Positions 15,931 to 26,379 are shown, counted from the stretch's first letter. The stretch is DNA of 37,239 nt from Oscillospiraceae bacterium (GCA_009778065.1 WRKM01000027.1:1-37239), one strand, 5' to 3'. Notes: generated from the sequence alone by a model not told the origin. Program-made: numbers and translations.

Positions 15931-16872
15931 ATGTATTACATAGGCGTTGATATAGGCGGGACAAACATATCGGCGGGAGCGGTAAGTCATAAGGGGGAGC
16001 TTCTTGTAAAAAAATCAGTCAAAACAGGAAAAGAACGCCCCTACCGCGAGGTTTTAGCCGATATAATCTCTCTGATTCATGAGATTAAAGCAGATGCAAT
16101 CAGCTTCGGGGAGCCTGTAAGAATCGGTCTCGGTTGTCCGGGGAGTTGTAACAAGGACGGGGGTATAGTTGAGTTTTCAGGTAATCTGAACTGGCATAAT
16201 GTACCCCTGACAGAGGATATAGAAAGAGAATTTAATGTTTGCGCCATCCTCGAAAATGACGCAGGCGCGGCGGCGTATGGCGAATTTGTTGCAGGTGCGG
16301 CTAAGGGTCTGAACAGTGCGGTAGTAATTACGCTCGGCACGGGAGTCGGGGCGGGTATAATAATAGATAAAAAGCTTTTCAGAGGGGAAAATTTTGCCGG
16401 AGGAGAAATAGGGCATACAGTTATTTGCGTAGACGGTCCGCCTTGTACCTGCGGACGAAGCGGTTGTTTTGAAGTTTTTTCATCTGCGACGGGACTAATC
16501 AGAATGACTAAAGAAGCCATGAACGAAAATAAAGACAGCCTAATGCACAAAATAGCCGATGAAATGGGAAAAGCGGGCGCAAGGACGGCGTTTATAGCGG
16601 CAAAGCAGGGCGATAAGACTGCCGAAAAAGTAGTCAGCGATTATATTAAATACTTAGCCTGCGGAATCACTAATGTAATTAATACCCTTCAGCCTGATTG
16701 CCTTTGTATAGGCGGCGGTGTTTGTAATGAGGGTGACTATCTGCTGACACCGCTCAGAGAGCTCGTTGCAAAAGAAATCTATACAAGAGACAGTGCGAAG
16801 AATACCGAAATTCTCATTTGTCAACTCGGTAACGATGCGGGAATTATAGGCGCGGCAATGATAGACAATTAA
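15931..16872 (+). CDS. ROK-family sugar kinase (glucokinase-like)
   Basis: 313 residues, full length. ATP-binding DIGGTNISAG (about 7-16), the sugar-site ENDAGAAAYGE (about 107-117), TLGTGVGAGIIID (about 132-144), GGEIGH (about 155-160) and the zinc-binding CTCGRSGCFE motif (about 171-180) are all present. ROK proteins of this length without an N-terminal HTH are cytoplasmic hexose kinases, most often glucokinase. It is first in a run with ilvD 40 bp behind, radC and uvrB. The exact sugar cannot be told from the sequence. Confidence 0.88.
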   Translation: MYYIGVDIGGTNISAGAVSHKGELLVKKSVKTGKERPYREVLADIISLIHEIKADAISFGEPVRIGLGCPGSCNKDGGIVEFSGNLNWHNVPLTEDIEREFNVCAILENDAGAAAYGEFVAGAAKGLNSAVVITLGTGVGAGIIIDKKLFRGENFAGGEIGHTVICVDGPPCTCGRSGCFEVFSSATGLIRMTKEAMNENKDSLMHKIADEMGKAGARTAFIAAKQGDKTAEKVVSDYIKYLACGITNVINTLQPDCLCIGGGVCNEGDYLLTPLRELVAKEIYTRDSAKNTEILICQLGNDAGIIGAAMIDN

Positions 16873-16912
16873 TAATTGACAATGGACAAGTATAGTTTTA
16901 AGGAGAAATAAA

Positions 16913-18565
16913 ATGCGAAGTGATTTAATGAAAAGCGGGGTTGAAAGAACCCCCCACCGCGCTTTATTGAAGGCTCTCGGAGTCACCGACAGCGAGATGA
17001 AAAAGCCTTTTATTGCTGTCGTATGTGCGGCGAGCGAATATGTACCCGGTCACTCGCATTTGCACGAGATTTCTCGTGCGGTTAAAGATGGGATAAGAAA
17101 TGCGGGCGGTGTGCCTTTTGAGTTTTTTACAATCGGGGTTTGTGACGGACTTGCCATGAACCATGAGGGTATGAGATATTCGCTTGCGTCGCGAGAATTA
17201 ATCGCTGACAGTATCGAGGTCATGCTTAAGGCGCATCCTCTTGATGCTGTTGTGTTTATCCCGAACTGCGATAAAATTGTTCCGGGTATGCTTATGGCGG
17301 CGGTGCGGCTTAATCTGCCGTCTGTATTTGTTTCGGGCGGTCCGATGAGTTCGGGGGTTGTAAACGGGAAACGGGTAAATCTCTCGGAAACTTTTGAAGC
17401 TATTGGCAAATTTAAAAATAAAGTGCTGACCGACAGCGATATACTCGACTTTGAAAATAACGCCTGCCCGACATGCGGTTCGTGTGCGGGTATGTATACG
17501 GCAAACAGCATGAATTGTTTAACCGAAGCCATCGGTTTGGCGATGCCCTACGGCGGCACAGAACCCGCCGTAACCTCAGCACGGCGCAGAATCGCAAAGG
17601 AAACAGGCGAACTCGTAATGGAGCTGTACTCCAAAAATATTCGCGTTCTTGATATTATGACGAAAGCGAATTTTGAAAACGCGCTTATAGTCGATATGGC
17701 AATCGGTGCATCGTCAAACACAATTCTGCATATTCTCGCGGTTGCACACGAGGCGGGCGTTGAACTAACTCTTGATGACATTGACGCACTCGGACGCAAA
17801 ACTCCGCAGTTATGTAAGTTAAATCCCGCGAGCGATATTTTCATAGAAGACCTAAATTCGGTCGGCGGAATAGGCGCGGTAATGTGTGAGTTGTCTAAAG
17901 CAGACCTGCTTAATTTAAACGAACTTACCGTCACCGGTACTCAAGGAGAACGGATTGCAAAAGCCCGTCAGGCGGATGGCAGGATAATCAGAACGCTCGG
18001 CAACCCCTATCGCAAAGACGGCGGAATCGCAGTCCTAAAAGGCAATTTGGCTCCAAACGGCTCTGTGGTAAAGCAGGGTGCGGTACTTCCCGAAATGATG
18101 ACTGTTACAGGAACCGCTAAGGTCTTCGACGGTGAGCAGGCGGCGGTTGACGCAATTTTGAGTGATGAAATAAAAGCAGGTGACATCGTCGTTATACGTT
18201 ATGAAGGACCGAGGGGGGGACCGGGTATGCCCGAAATGCTTGCCCCCACTGCGGCTATTGTGGGCAAGGGTCTCGACGGAAGCGTAGCACTTATAACAGA
18301 CGGACGCTTCAGCGGCGCTTCGCGAGGCGCGGCGGTCGGACACATCTCGCCCGAGGCGGCGGCGGGCGGTTTAATTGCGTATGTGAATAACGGCGATAAA
18401 ATCAGCATCGATATACCCGCCGGGAAAATTGAACTCTTGCTCCCTGAGAGCGTTATTAACGAGCGTGTGAAAACGATGGTTCTGAAAAGCGGAAAGGTCG
18501 GGGGTTATTTGGGGCGTTATGCGAGAATTGTGACAAGTGCGGATACGGGAGCTGTGCTTAGTTGA
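16913..18565 (+). CDS. ilvD: Dihydroxy-acid dehydratase
   Basis: 550 residues, the normal IlvD length. It dehydrates 2,3-dihydroxy-isovalerate and -methylvalerate to the 2-keto acids of valine and isoleucine synthesis. Visible landmarks are [13 protein letters not shown] near the start, [10 protein letters not shown] (Cys about 122), [19 protein letters not shown] (about 190-206, Fe-S ligands), [22 protein letters not shown] and a C-terminal [17 protein letters not shown] lies 7 nt before the ATG. No other ilv or leu genes are in the window, so it is separated from the rest of its pathway and co-transcribed with a sugar kinase and DNA-repair genes. Confidence 0.97.
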   Translation: MRSDLMKSGVERTPHRALLKALGVTDSEMKKPFIAVVCAASEYVPGHSHLHEISRAVKDGIRNAGGVPFEFFTIGVCDGLAMNHEGMRYSLASRELIADSIEVMLKAHPLDAVVFIPNCDKIVPGMLMAAVRLNLPSVFVSGGPMSSGVVNGKRVNLSETFEAIGKFKNKVLTDSDILDFENNACPTCGSCAGMYTANSMNCLTEAIGLAMPYGGTEPAVTSARRRIAKETGELVMELYSKNIRVLDIMTKANFENALIVDMAIGASSNTILHILAVAHEAGVELTLDDIDALGRKTPQLCKLNPASDIFIEDLNSVGGIGAVMCELSKADLLNLNELTVTGTQGERIAKARQADGRIIRTLGNPYRKDGGIAVLKGNLAPNGSVVKQGAVLPEMMTVTGTAKVFDGEQAAVDAILSDEIKAGDIVVIRYEGPRGGPGMPEMLAPTAAIVGKGLDGSVALITDGRFSGASRGAAVGHISPEAAAGGLIAYVNNGDKISIDIPAGKIELLLPESVINERVKTMVLKSGKVGGYLGRYARIVTSADTGAVLS

Positions 18566-18588
18566 GACATTATCGGAGATTTGTGTAA

Positions 18589-19290
18589 ATGATTGATAAA
18601 AACCAAAAACACAGACACTACGGACACAGAAAGAGAAAGAAAGAATACTTTCTCAGACACGGGATTGATGATATGCCCGACCACGAGAAGCTTGAATATT
18701 TTTTGTATTATGCGATTCCTACAGGAGATACTAACGAATTAGCGCATAGGCTTATACACAGATTCGGTAGTTTTGTTAATGTTATTGAGGCGCAGTACGA
18801 AGATTTACTCGAAGTTAACGGCATAGCGGAACACACAGCGAGTATGTTTTGTCTTTTCAGAATGATGACAAAATATTACATAATGGAGCGTAAGGGCAGT
18901 ATTATCGGGCTAAATAACACGACCGCCCTCAATAATTACTGTGCCGCATTATTCTTTGACGCTGATAAAGAGGAGGTTCGCTGTGTTTTTCTTGATAGCG
19001 AGTTAAACCTAAGGGACAGCGAAAAGGTGTGCGAGGGCGATTTCGGAAAAGTGGATATACCGCTGAGAGGGCTTTTACAACGTATATTCAAAGCGCGTTC
19101 AAATCGTATCGTTATAGCGCATAATCATCCTTATGGGAGTTGTATTCCTTCAAGAGCCGATGTGGATATTACGCTTGATTTGTATTCATTTTTAAAGAAA
19201 ATAGGGATAGAATTAATTGACCATGTAATTGTCGGCAGAGACGGCGTGTGGTCAATGCGGGAGCGTGAGTCGTTTCCCGATGTTTGGTGA
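18589..19290 (+). CDS. radC: RadC-family JAB-domain protein
   Basis: 233 residues, typical length. The N-terminal helix-hairpin-helix part (about 10-105) has KLEYFLYYAIPTGDTNELAHRL, RFGSFVNVIEA and LLEVNGIAEHTASM. The C-terminal MPN/JAMM part contains the metal motif IAHNHPYGSCIPSRADVD (about 182-199) and ELIDHVIVG. The Asp/His set is intact, but Tyr-Gly-Ser-Cys replaces the usual Ser-Gly-Asp-Pro after HNHP. RadC's exact role is unsettled (recombination and genome maintenance have been proposed). It lies 4 bp before uvrB, so the two are coupled. Confidence 0.9.
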   Translation: MIDKNQKHRHYGHRKRKKEYFLRHGIDDMPDHEKLEYFLYYAIPTGDTNELAHRLIHRFGSFVNVIEAQYEDLLEVNGIAEHTASMFCLFRMMTKYYIMERKGSIIGLNNTTALNNYCAALFFDADKEEVRCVFLDSELNLRDSEKVCEGDFGKVDIPLRGLLQRIFKARSNRIVIAHNHPYGSCIPSRADVDITLDLYSFLKKIGIELIDHVIVGRDGVWSMRERESFPDVW

Positions 19291-19294
19291 GTAA

Positions 19295-21262
19295 ATGGAT
19301 TATTTCGATTTAAAATCTGACTTCGTACCGACAGGTGACCAGCCTGCGGCTATAGAAACGCTCACGAGCGGAGTTTTGAGCGGTGAACGCGAACAGACCC
19401 TTATGGGGGTCACGGGTTCGGGGAAAACCTTCACGATGGCGAACATTATAAAAAAAGTAAACCGCCCGACTTTGGTTTTAGCACATAACAAGACTTTAGC
19501 GGCACAGCTTTGCAGCGAGTTCCGCGAGTTTTTCCCTAACAACGCGGTTGAGTATTTCGTCAGCTACTATGACTATTATCAGCCTGAAGCCTACCTCCCC
19601 GCAACAGACACATATATGGAAAAAGACAGCGCGATTAACGATGAGATTGACCGCTTGCGGCACTCGGCGACCTTCGCGCTTGCAGAACGCCGCGATGTAA
19701 TTATTGTCGCGAGCGTTTCCTGTATTTACAGCATAGGAGCGAAAGAAGAGTATATTACAAATGTAATATCACTGCGGCAGGGTGCGGAAACCCCGCGTGA
19801 CGATATTATGAGAAGACTTGTCGAAATCCAATACGAGAGAAACGACATAAACTTTGCAAGAGGTAAATTCCGCGTGAGGGGCGATGTGCTTGAAATATTC
19901 CCGTCAGGCAACCCCATAGAGACCGCGCTTCGCGTTGAATTTTTTGGGGACGAAATAGAACGTATTTCAGAATTTGAAACAGTGACAGGAAACGTAAAAA
20001 GAACGCTGACTCATGCGACTGTTTTCCCTGCGACTCACTATATAGTGAGCAGGGATAGGCTTGAACAGGCACTTGCCGAAATTGAAGAGGAGATGCATAC
20101 ACAGGTTGAAAAATTCACAGCTGAGCATAAACTAATCGAAGCACAGCGCGTAGCCGAACGCACTAAATACGATATGGAAATGCTGCGGGAAATAGGTATG
20201 TGCAGGGGGATTGAAAACTATTCCCGCATATTGTCGGGGCGACCGCCCGGCAGTACGCCGCTGACTTTAATAGACCACTTTCCGAAAGACTTTCTGCTTT
20301 TCGTGGACGAAAGTCATGTTATGTTACCGCAGGTTCGCGGCATGTTCGGCGGCGATTATGCAAGGAAGAAGAATCTTATTGAATACGGGTTCCGCTTACC
20401 CTCTGCGTATGACAACCGTCCTATGAACTTTGAAGAATTTTACAATAAAATAAATCAGGTCATCTTCGTTTCCGCGACGCCCGGCGCGTTCGAGAAAGAA
20501 CGCTCTGCAAGAATTACCGAGCAGGTAATTCGTCCGACAGGATTGCTTGACCCGAAAATAACCGTAAAGCCCACGACGGGGCAGGTTGAAGATTTACTTT
20601 CGGAAATAAACATGCGTACCGAAAGAAAAGAGCGGGTACTTATAACCACGCTGACAAAACGCATGGCGGAGGATTTGACCCGTTATCTCGAAAAATATGA
20701 AATAAAAGTGCGTTATATGCACCATGATATAGATACACTTGAGCGTATGGAAATTATCCGAGACCTCAGACTTGGTGAGTTTGACGTTTTAGTCGGAATA
20801 AACCTGCTTCGCGAGGGGTTAGACTTACCCGAAGTATCGCTCGTCGCCATACTTGACGCCGATAAAGAGGGCTTTTTGCGAAGTGAGACAAGCCTGATAC
20901 AAACCATAGGCAGGGCGGCGAGAAACGCCGACGGCGAGGTAATAATGTACGCCGATTCGGTCACACGCTCTATGGAATCGGCGATTAGAGAAACGAACAG
21001 GCGGCGCGAGATTCAGGAAAAACACAACACCGAACAGGGTATTACACCGCAGACTATAATTAAAAACGTGCGTGACATCATAGAAATTTCATCAAAAGAA
21101 AAAGACGAACAGGGTGACAAAAAGAAAAAACGAAAGCTCACAAAATCGGAAAAAGAAACACAGGTTAAAAAATACACCGCACTGATGAAGGAAGCGGCAA
21201 AGATTCTCGACTTTGAACAGGCGGCGTATTACAGGGATTTGATTATTGATTTGCAGAAGTAG
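19295..21262 (+). CDS. uvrB: Excinuclease ABC subunit B
   Basis: 655 residues, full length. UvrB verifies damage delivered by UvrA and positions UvrC. Landmarks: Walker [15 protein letters not shown] (about 38-51); the beta-hairpin [12 protein letters not shown] (about 92-103); [42 protein letters not shown] (DESH Walker B, about 336); [20 protein letters not shown] (motif V); QTIGRAARN (motif VI); and a C-terminal UVR domain [24 protein letters not shown] precedes the ATG. No uvrA or uvrC lies in the window. The downstream RhuM remnant begins 3 bp after the stop. Confidence 0.98.
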   Translation: MDYFDLKSDFVPTGDQPAAIETLTSGVLSGEREQTLMGVTGSGKTFTMANIIKKVNRPTLVLAHNKTLAAQLCSEFREFFPNNAVEYFVSYYDYYQPEAYLPATDTYMEKDSAINDEIDRLRHSATFALAERRDVIIVASVSCIYSIGAKEEYITNVISLRQGAETPRDDIMRRLVEIQYERNDINFARGKFRVRGDVLEIFPSGNPIETALRVEFFGDEIERISEFETVTGNVKRTLTHATVFPATHYIVSRDRLEQALAEIEEEMHTQVEKFTAEHKLIEAQRVAERTKYDMEMLREIGMCRGIENYSRILSGRPPGSTPLTLIDHFPKDFLLFVDESHVMLPQVRGMFGGDYARKKNLIEYGFRLPSAYDNRPMNFEEFYNKINQVIFVSATPGAFEKERSARITEQVIRPTGLLDPKITVKPTTGQVEDLLSEINMRTERKERVLITTLTKRMAEDLTRYLEKYEIKVRYMHHDIDTLERMEIIRDLRLGEFDVLVGINLLREGLDLPEVSLVAILDADKEGFLRSETSLIQTIGRAARNADGEVIMYADSVTRSMESAIRETNRRREIQEKHNTEQGITPQTIIKNVRDIIEISSKEKDEQGDKKKKRKLTKSEKETQVKKYTALMKEAAKILDFEQAAYYRDLIIDLQK

Positions 21263-21264
21263 GT

Positions 21265-21502
21265 ATGGTCGGTCAACATATTAAAAAGATTTTTGACGAC
21301 AGCGAGCTTGAACCCAATTCAGTTATTAAGAAATACTTAATAACTGCCGATGACGGTAAAAACTATAACACAAATCATTATAATCTTCAAATGATTATAG
21401 CAGTCGGCTTTAAAGTCAACAACGAGCGTGCCGTTCAGATTATTTGAAAGCGATTATGACAGATTCGCTGCGTTGGAAGAGCTTGTGGGTAATGGAGATT
21501 AA
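21265..21502 (+). pseudogene. Truncated RhuM-family remnant
   Basis: The frame opening at 21265 encodes a segment (QHIKKIFDDSELEPNSVIKK ... YNLQMIIAVGFKVNNERAV) that aligns with residues about 60-114 of the intact RhuM protein just downstream, at roughly 70% nucleotide identity in the conserved part. It then jumps, out of frame, to the C-terminal coding end: 21436-21484 matches 22480-22528 at 48 of 49 bases. The first 60 and about 200 middle residues are missing. The junction lies at a CAGA microhomology. It starts right at the uvrB stop. Confidence 0.8.
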
Positions 21503-21511
21503 GGGGTATAA

Positions 21512-22546
21512 ATGGACGATAAAAACGAGAAAAAAATACAAATCCGTAATAGCACAAACGATTTTTTGATTTTTTCAAAGGAAAACGGCGGCGACGGCGT
21601 TGATGTTCTTGTTGCAGATGAAAACGTATGGCTCACACAAAAGTCTATGTGCGGACTTTATGAAGTCGTCAAAAGCACCGTTTCGGAGCATTTGTCGCGG
21701 GTCTTTGCGAGCGGTGAATTAGATGAAAATGTAGTTGTTCGGCATTTCCGAACAACTGCCGCAGACGGAAAGACTTACGACCAAAAATACTATAATCTAC
21801 AAGCGATTATAGCAGTCGGATTCAAGGTTAACTCCAAAAAGGCTATAAGGTTCAGAGCGTGGGCTTCTGATATTCTCGCCGAATTTGCCACCAAAGGCTA
21901 CATTCTTGACAAAGACCGCTTGAAAAACGACAAGGTTTTCTCCAAAACCTATTTCGAGAGCCTGTTAGAGGATATAAGAGAAATTCGGCTCTCGGAGCGT
22001 AAATTTTATCAAAAAGTAACTGATATTTACGCGCTGTCTTATGATTATGACCCTAAAAGCCCCGATACGTTATTATTCTTTAAGACAGTTCAGAATAAGC
22101 TTCACTATGCCGTCCATGGAAATACAGCGGCAGAGGTAATTGTTTCACGCGCTGATGCCGATAAGCAGTTCATGGGCTTGACAACGTGGGAAAATGCCCC
22201 AAAAGGCAAAATCCGAAAATCAGATGTCACGATTGCCAAAAATTACCTCGGCGAGAAAGAACTGCGCTCTTTGGAGCGGATTGTTACCGCATATCTTGAG
22301 TTTGCGGAGTTTCAAGCAGACCGGCAAATACCAATGTCACAAAATGACTGGAGACAGCGGCTTGATTTATTCTTGCAAGCCACCGGCACAGATTTATTGA
22401 CGAACAGCGGAAAAGTATCGGCTTTGGAAGCTAAAATACACGCCGAGGGTGAATTTGAAAAATATCGGATAATTCAAGACAGATTATTTGAAAGCGATTA
22501 TGACAGATTCGCGGCGTTGGAAGAGCTTACGAACAATAAAAATTAA
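21512..22546 (+). CDS. RhuM-family protein
   Basis: 344 residues, full length for the RhuM (virulence-associated) family. Visible parts are the N-terminal VDVLVADENVWLTQKSMCGLYEVVKSTVSEHL (split; HTH-like, about 27-65), the central HYNLQ-like KYYNLQAIIAVGFKVNSKKAIRFRAWA (about 93-118), a coiled region and the C-terminal DNA- or nuclease-related TLLFFKTVQNKLHYAVHG... AAEVIVSRADADKQFMGLT with YLGEKEL. RhuM genes are widespread in bacteria and often lie in mobile or toxin-type islands; biochemical function is unknown. AAGGGG lies ahead of the ATG. A damaged paralogue lies directly upstream and a decayed toxin-antitoxin pair downstream. Confidence 0.88.
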   Translation: MDDKNEKKIQIRNSTNDFLIFSKENGGDGVDVLVADENVWLTQKSMCGLYEVVKSTVSEHLSRVFASGELDENVVVRHFRTTAADGKTYDQKYYNLQAIIAVGFKVNSKKAIRFRAWASDILAEFATKGYILDKDRLKNDKVFSKTYFESLLEDIREIRLSERKFYQKVTDIYALSYDYDPKSPDTLLFFKTVQNKLHYAVHGNTAAEVIVSRADADKQFMGLTTWENAPKGKIRKSDVTIAKNYLGEKELRSLERIVTAYLEFAEFQADRQIPMSQNDWRQRLDLFLQATGTDLLTNSGKVSALEAKIHAEGEFEKYRIIQDRLFESDYDRFAALEELTNNKN

Positions 22547-22601
22547 TTTGTTTTCTTTTTAAATTCAAGAATATATCTATTATTATCTTTTAATTTTAGC
22601 G

Positions 22602-22630
22602 TTGACAATATACGAAATATGCTTTATAAT
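22602..22630 (+). promoter_or_regulatory. Consensus promoter with operator repeats for the RelB-like gene
   Basis: TTGACA (22602-22607), 17 nt, TATAAT (22625-22630) is a perfect sigma-A promoter. AATATACGAAA occurs twice, from about 22607 and 22640, 33 bp (three helical turns) apart, bracketing the -10. This suits autorepression by the ribbon-helix-helix antitoxin. Confidence 0.75.
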
Positions 22631-22661
22631 GTATATATAATATACGAAAGGACTGAGTTTA

Positions 22662-22991
22662 ATGGCAGAAACGACTAATCTTAATATCAGAATTGACCGC
22701 GATTTAAAAAGCGAAGCCGATTTCATACTCGGCAGAATGGGCATGAACCTAAGCACGGCTGTAAATGTTTTCGTCCGTCAGGTTGTTCAGGAGAGAGCTA
22801 TTCCGTTTAGAATCCAGCTTGCCGATGACGTTTATATCGAAGACGGTGCAAGGGAGAAAATGAAAGCTGCGCTTAAAGCTATGCAGGACGAGTCTGTAAA
22901 AAATGGGACGAATCAAATGTCTATGGAAGAAATCGATGCCGAAATCGCGGCTTATCGGCGAGAAAAGGAAGTTGGGTGTCCCAAGAAGTGA
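22662..22991 (+). CDS. RelB/DinJ-family antitoxin
   Basis: 109 residues. The N-terminal ribbon-helix-helix is clear: TTNLNIRIDRDLKSEADFIL and GMNLSTAVNVFVRQVVQERAIPF (about 4-52). The acidic, charged C-terminal half (MKAALKAMQDESVKNG ... MEEIDAEIAAYRREKE) is the usual toxin-binding tail. It binds its own operator and neutralises a partner. AAAGGA lies 9-10 nt upstream of the ATG. The expected toxin gene overlaps its end but is missing its first half. Confidence 0.88.
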   Translation: MAETTNLNIRIDRDLKSEADFILGRMGMNLSTAVNVFVRQVVQERAIPFRIQLADDVYIEDGAREKMKAALKAMQDESVKNGTNQMSMEEIDAEIAAYRREKEVGCPKK

Positions 22992-23197
22992 GACGATTTT
23001 TTCTTGATGCTGTGGAGTGTTTCGGTGTTTTAATCGAACCCGCTGTAAGCGACACCCACTTGACGGACGAGAGCGACCGAAAATTTTATGATGCGGCGAA
23101 AGAATGTAGCGGAGTTCTTGTTACGGGCAATCTTAAACACTACCCGAACGAGGATTTTATTATGAATCCTGCGGGGTTTTTGCAAAGAGGGTTGTAA
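22976..23197 (+). pseudogene. N-terminally truncated PIN-domain toxin
   Basis: The 73 codons from GTG 22976 end in DESDRKFYDAAKECSGVLVT followed by GNLKHYPNEDFIMNPAGFL, the characteristic C-terminal half of COG1569-type PIN toxins (D-x-DRKFYxxAK...LVTGNxKHFP). PIN proteins of this type are about 140 residues; the N-terminal half with the first catalytic Asp and the central Glu is absent. It overlaps the antitoxin by 16 nt. It could still be translated but should lack nuclease activity. Confidence 0.7.
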
Positions 23198-23198
23198 C

Positions 23199-24344
23199 AT
23201 GAAAAAATTAATCTTGATTTTTCTTGCTGTGCTTGTTGCATTTACAGCTTGCGGGAAAAATGATATACCCGAAATTTCCGTACAAACCGAACCTGAACCG
23301 GAAGTTACAAGTTCAACTGACTTTGATATAGTTACAGCCGAACCTGTAATAACTCCGGTGACGGCAGCAGAGCCGAAGCCGGAAACTACACCCGTACCAC
23401 AGGAAATTCTGCCCGAAGAATTTGTTATAAGAGCCAAACCCAACGATAACATTCACTATGTAAGTGGATATACTATTATAGATTATGATTTAATTTTAGA
23501 CGAAGCGAACTTTCCGAACCAAGAGCATTTACGGCTTGCAAAACAGGAGTTTTATGAGAGAAACATAGAATTTTTTCAAAATGATTTTTTTCGGGACGAA
23601 TCCGGAAAAAACTATACCGCAAATGATGTAGTTTTTGAATATGGTGTGCAGTATGATTTTGATGCTGACGGTAAAAACGAAAGTATAATTATGTTATCTA
23701 CTCCTTTTTTTGCGTTATCGGGTTCCTCTATTGCTTATATTAATGAAAATGATTTACATTGGCTTGTTGAAAGTTGCCATCCCGATATGCCGACTGATTT
23801 AATAATTGAATTTGAAGATTTTACCTGTTTGCAAATTAATTATACCGCCGGCGCGAGTTTTTACGGCGGCAGTCTTTACTCCTTTTCAAACAGTGTCCCC
23901 GAAAAGCAAATTGAGGGTATGATTCATTATAATAATAACGCATTTTATATAACCCGAAAAGGTGTCGATATGGAAAAAATCGCCCTATATGACAATGAAA
24001 CAAAAACCTTTCGGCAACTCGCCGACATTGAACTATCTAAAGAGGAATTTATCGAGTATTTTGAAAACGGTAAAGAGGCGTTGGATTTTATTGAGAATAT
24101 ATCGGGTCAAAGCGATTATAAAATACACACTCAAGGATATGTAAATTTTTATTTCTCGAATCCCGATATAGGGGTGGGGTTTTTCCAATTAGATGAAAGT
24201 AAAGAAGCTGTTTTAGACAAGCTAATGTTTTCTTATATTCTTAATGTATGGTATAGTGGTTATTACGATGACCATACTCCTATTTTAACAAAAGACGAAA
24301 ACCTACTTTATGGCATTGATGCTAATAACTTAGTGCCGCGTTAA
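23199..24344 (+). CDS. Lipoprotein, unknown function
   Basis: 381 residues. MKKLILIFLAVLVAFTAC gives a lipobox FTAC with Cys18, followed by a Glu/Pro/Thr stalk (about 25-75) much like that of the lipoprotein at 7992. The body has a calcium-type repeat-like DFDADGKNESIIML (about 150-163) and extended beta segments. A basic ribosome site (AGAGGG) lies 8 nt upstream, inside the toxin remnant. No family was recognised; the two stalked lipoproteins may be anchored surface proteins of similar design. Confidence 0.75.
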   Translation: MKKLILIFLAVLVAFTACGKNDIPEISVQTEPEPEVTSSTDFDIVTAEPVITPVTAAEPKPETTPVPQEILPEEFVIRAKPNDNIHYVSGYTIIDYDLILDEANFPNQEHLRLAKQEFYERNIEFFQNDFFRDESGKNYTANDVVFEYGVQYDFDADGKNESIIMLSTPFFALSGSSIAYINENDLHWLVESCHPDMPTDLIIEFEDFTCLQINYTAGASFYGGSLYSFSNSVPEKQIEGMIHYNNNAFYITRKGVDMEKIALYDNETKTFRQLADIELSKEEFIEYFENGKEALDFIENISGQSDYKIHTQGYVNFYFSNPDIGVGFFQLDESKEAVLDKLMFSYILNVWYSGYYDDHTPILTKDENLLYGIDANNLVPR

Positions 24345-24383
24345 ATTTAAAAATAATATATAAATAAGAAAGAGGAGAAATTT

Positions 24384-25571
24384 ATGAGCATGAACCCCAG
24401 ATTTGGCGAATTCGGCGGACAGTATGTCCCCGAAACCCTTATGAACGCAGTGATTGAGCTTGAAAAAGCATATGAGCGTTACAAGAACGACGCGGAGTTC
24501 AACGAAGAGCTGTCCGCGCTGTTTAAAGATTATGGAGGACGTCCGTCTCTGCTCTATTTTGCACAAAACATGACGGCGGATTTAGGCGGCGCAAAGATTT
24601 ATTTAAAACGCGAGGATTTGAATCATACAGGCTCTCATAAAGTCAATAACGTGCTTGGTCAGGCTCTGCTTGCGAAAAAAATGGGTAAAACCCGCATAAT
24701 CGCCGAAACAGGCGCGGGACAGCATGGCGTAGCCACGGCGACAGCCGCCGCACTTTTCAAAATGGAGTGCGAGGTCTTTATGGGTAAAGAAGACATCGGG
24801 CGGCAGGCTCTCAATGTATACCGCATGAGATTGCTTGGTGCGAAGGTTCATAGTGTTGATTCGGGTACACAGACCTTAAAAGACGCCGTAAATGAAACAA
24901 TGCGAGAATGGACGCGGCGGGTGCATGACACGCATTATGTTTTAGGTTCGGTAATGGGACCGCACCCGTTCCCGACAATAGTGCGTGATTTTCAGAGTGT
25001 GATTAGCCGTGAGGCTAAAGAGCAAATTTTAAAGCTTGAGAACAAACTGCCTAAAGCCGTCATAGCCTGCGTAGGCGGCGGCAGTAATGCTATAGGCGCG
25101 TTTTATCACTTTATAGAAGACGAGAGTGTTGAGCTTATTGGCTGTGAGGCGGCGGGAAAAGGCGCGGACACCCCGTATAATGCCGCAACAATAGCAAACG
25201 GCTCCACAGGCATTTTCCACGGAATGAAATCGCTGTTTTGTCAGGATGAATACGGGCAAATCGCGCCTGTTCATTCTATTTCGGCGGGTCTTGATTACCC
25301 CGGTATAGGTCCCGAACACGCTGACCTGCACAGTAGAGGGCGCGCGAAATATGTGCCTGTGACCGATGATGAGGCGGTCAGCGGATTCGAGTATTTGTCA
25401 AGAATGGAGGGTATTATCCCCGCGATTGAATCGGCTCACGCAGTCGCATATGCACTCAAAACCGCGAAAAATTACAGCAAAGACGATTCGCTGATTATAA
25501 ACATATCAGGACGCGGCGATAAAGATGTTGCGAGCATTGCACGGTATAAGGGGGAAGATTTATATGAATAG
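24384..25571 (+). CDS. trpB: Tryptophan synthase beta chain
   Basis: 395 residues, TrpB1 type. It makes tryptophan from indole and serine with PLP. Landmarks: the start [29 protein letters not shown] with PLP lysine Lys86; [17 protein letters not shown] (about 110-126); the phosphate-binding [11 protein letters not shown] (about 230-240); [14 protein letters not shown]; and the C-terminal [18 protein letters not shown] precedes the ATG. It overlaps trpA by 8 nt. The other trp genes are absent from the window and no attenuator is seen upstream. Confidence 0.98.
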   Translation: MSMNPRFGEFGGQYVPETLMNAVIELEKAYERYKNDAEFNEELSALFKDYGGRPSLLYFAQNMTADLGGAKIYLKREDLNHTGSHKVNNVLGQALLAKKMGKTRIIAETGAGQHGVATATAAALFKMECEVFMGKEDIGRQALNVYRMRLLGAKVHSVDSGTQTLKDAVNETMREWTRRVHDTHYVLGSVMGPHPFPTIVRDFQSVISREAKEQILKLENKLPKAVIACVGGGSNAIGAFYHFIEDESVELIGCEAAGKGADTPYNAATIANGSTGIFHGMKSLFCQDEYGQIAPVHSISAGLDYPGIGPEHADLHSRGRAKYVPVTDDEAVSGFEYLSRMEGIIPAIESAHAVAYALKTAKNYSKDDSLIINISGRGDKDVASIARYKGEDLYE

Positions 25572-26313
25572 TTTAAATAGTTTAAATAATTTAGAAGACA
25601 AAAAATTCGTGAGTTTTATAACCGCAGGCGACCCATCGATTGAAAAGACGAAAGAATTTATTGCGGTCTTAGCGCAGGACAGCCATATAATAGAAATAGG
25701 TCTGCCTTTTTCCGACCCCATAGCCGAGGGGGACGTTATACAAGCCGCAAATATCAGAGCCTTGCAAGGCGGTACGACTACAGATGCGGTTTTTGAAATG
25801 TTGGAGGGCGTGGATTTTCCGCGAATGGTGATACTTACTTATGCGAACCCCGTTTTTGTATACGGATATGAGCGGTTTTTTACTCGCTGTGAAAAATGCG
25901 GTGTTTATGGCGTAATTATTCCCGATTTACCCTTTGAGGAACGCGGGGAAGTGGAAGAGTTTGCGAAAAAGCACGGTATTCATTTGATTACGCTGATTGC
26001 CCCGACATCCGCACAACGGGTTCGTACACTCGCAAAAAATGCTACAGGATTCATTTACTTAGTTTCGTCTATGGGCGTTACGGGGACACGCGAAAAACTT
26101 GAAATCGACCTTACCGGGATAATAGCGCAAATAAGAGAAGTGAGCGATGTACCGATTTATATCGGTTTCGGCATATCCACACCGGAGCAAGCAGAGAAAA
26201 TGCGGAAAATCGCAGACGGCATAATAGTCGGCAGTGCATTCGTAAAGATTATCGAAAAGCATGGCGAAAACAGCGCGTCGCATATCAGAGAGTTTATGAA
26301 AGAAATGATTTGA
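25564..26313 (+). CDS. trpA: Tryptophan synthase alpha chain
   Basis: 249 residues. The start at 25564 overlaps the end of trpB (ATGAATAG) and is preceded by AAGGGGGAAG; an earlier in-frame ATG at 25525 lies within trpB and gives an unnatural N-terminus. TrpA cleaves indole-3-glycerol phosphate and passes indole to TrpB. Landmarks: [26 protein letters not shown] (catalytic Glu about 45), [11 protein letters not shown] (catalytic Asp about 118), [12 protein letters not shown] (about 167) and [14 protein letters not shown] strong terminator follows. Confidence 0.97.
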   Translation: MNSLNSLNNLEDKKFVSFITAGDPSIEKTKEFIAVLAQDSHIIEIGLPFSDPIAEGDVIQAANIRALQGGTTTDAVFEMLEGVDFPRMVILTYANPVFVYGYERFFTRCEKCGVYGVIIPDLPFEERGEVEEFAKKHGIHLITLIAPTSAQRVRTLAKNATGFIYLVSSMGVTGTREKLEIDLTGIIAQIREVSDVPIYIGFGISTPEQAEKMRKIADGIIVGSAFVKIIEKHGENSASHIREFMKEMI

Positions 26314-26342
26314 GCGTGTATATTAAGTAAACGTAAAAAATA

Positions 26343-26379
26343 AAAAAGCCGAGTGAAAGACATCTTTCATCGGCTTTTT
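26343..26379. terminator. Intrinsic terminator after trpBA
   Basis: AAAAAGCCGAGTGAAAG pairs with CTTTCATCGGCTTTTT (one bulged G) around a 4-nt loop. A- and T-rich flanks on both sides make it usable for the convergent minus-strand gene as well. Confidence 0.85.
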
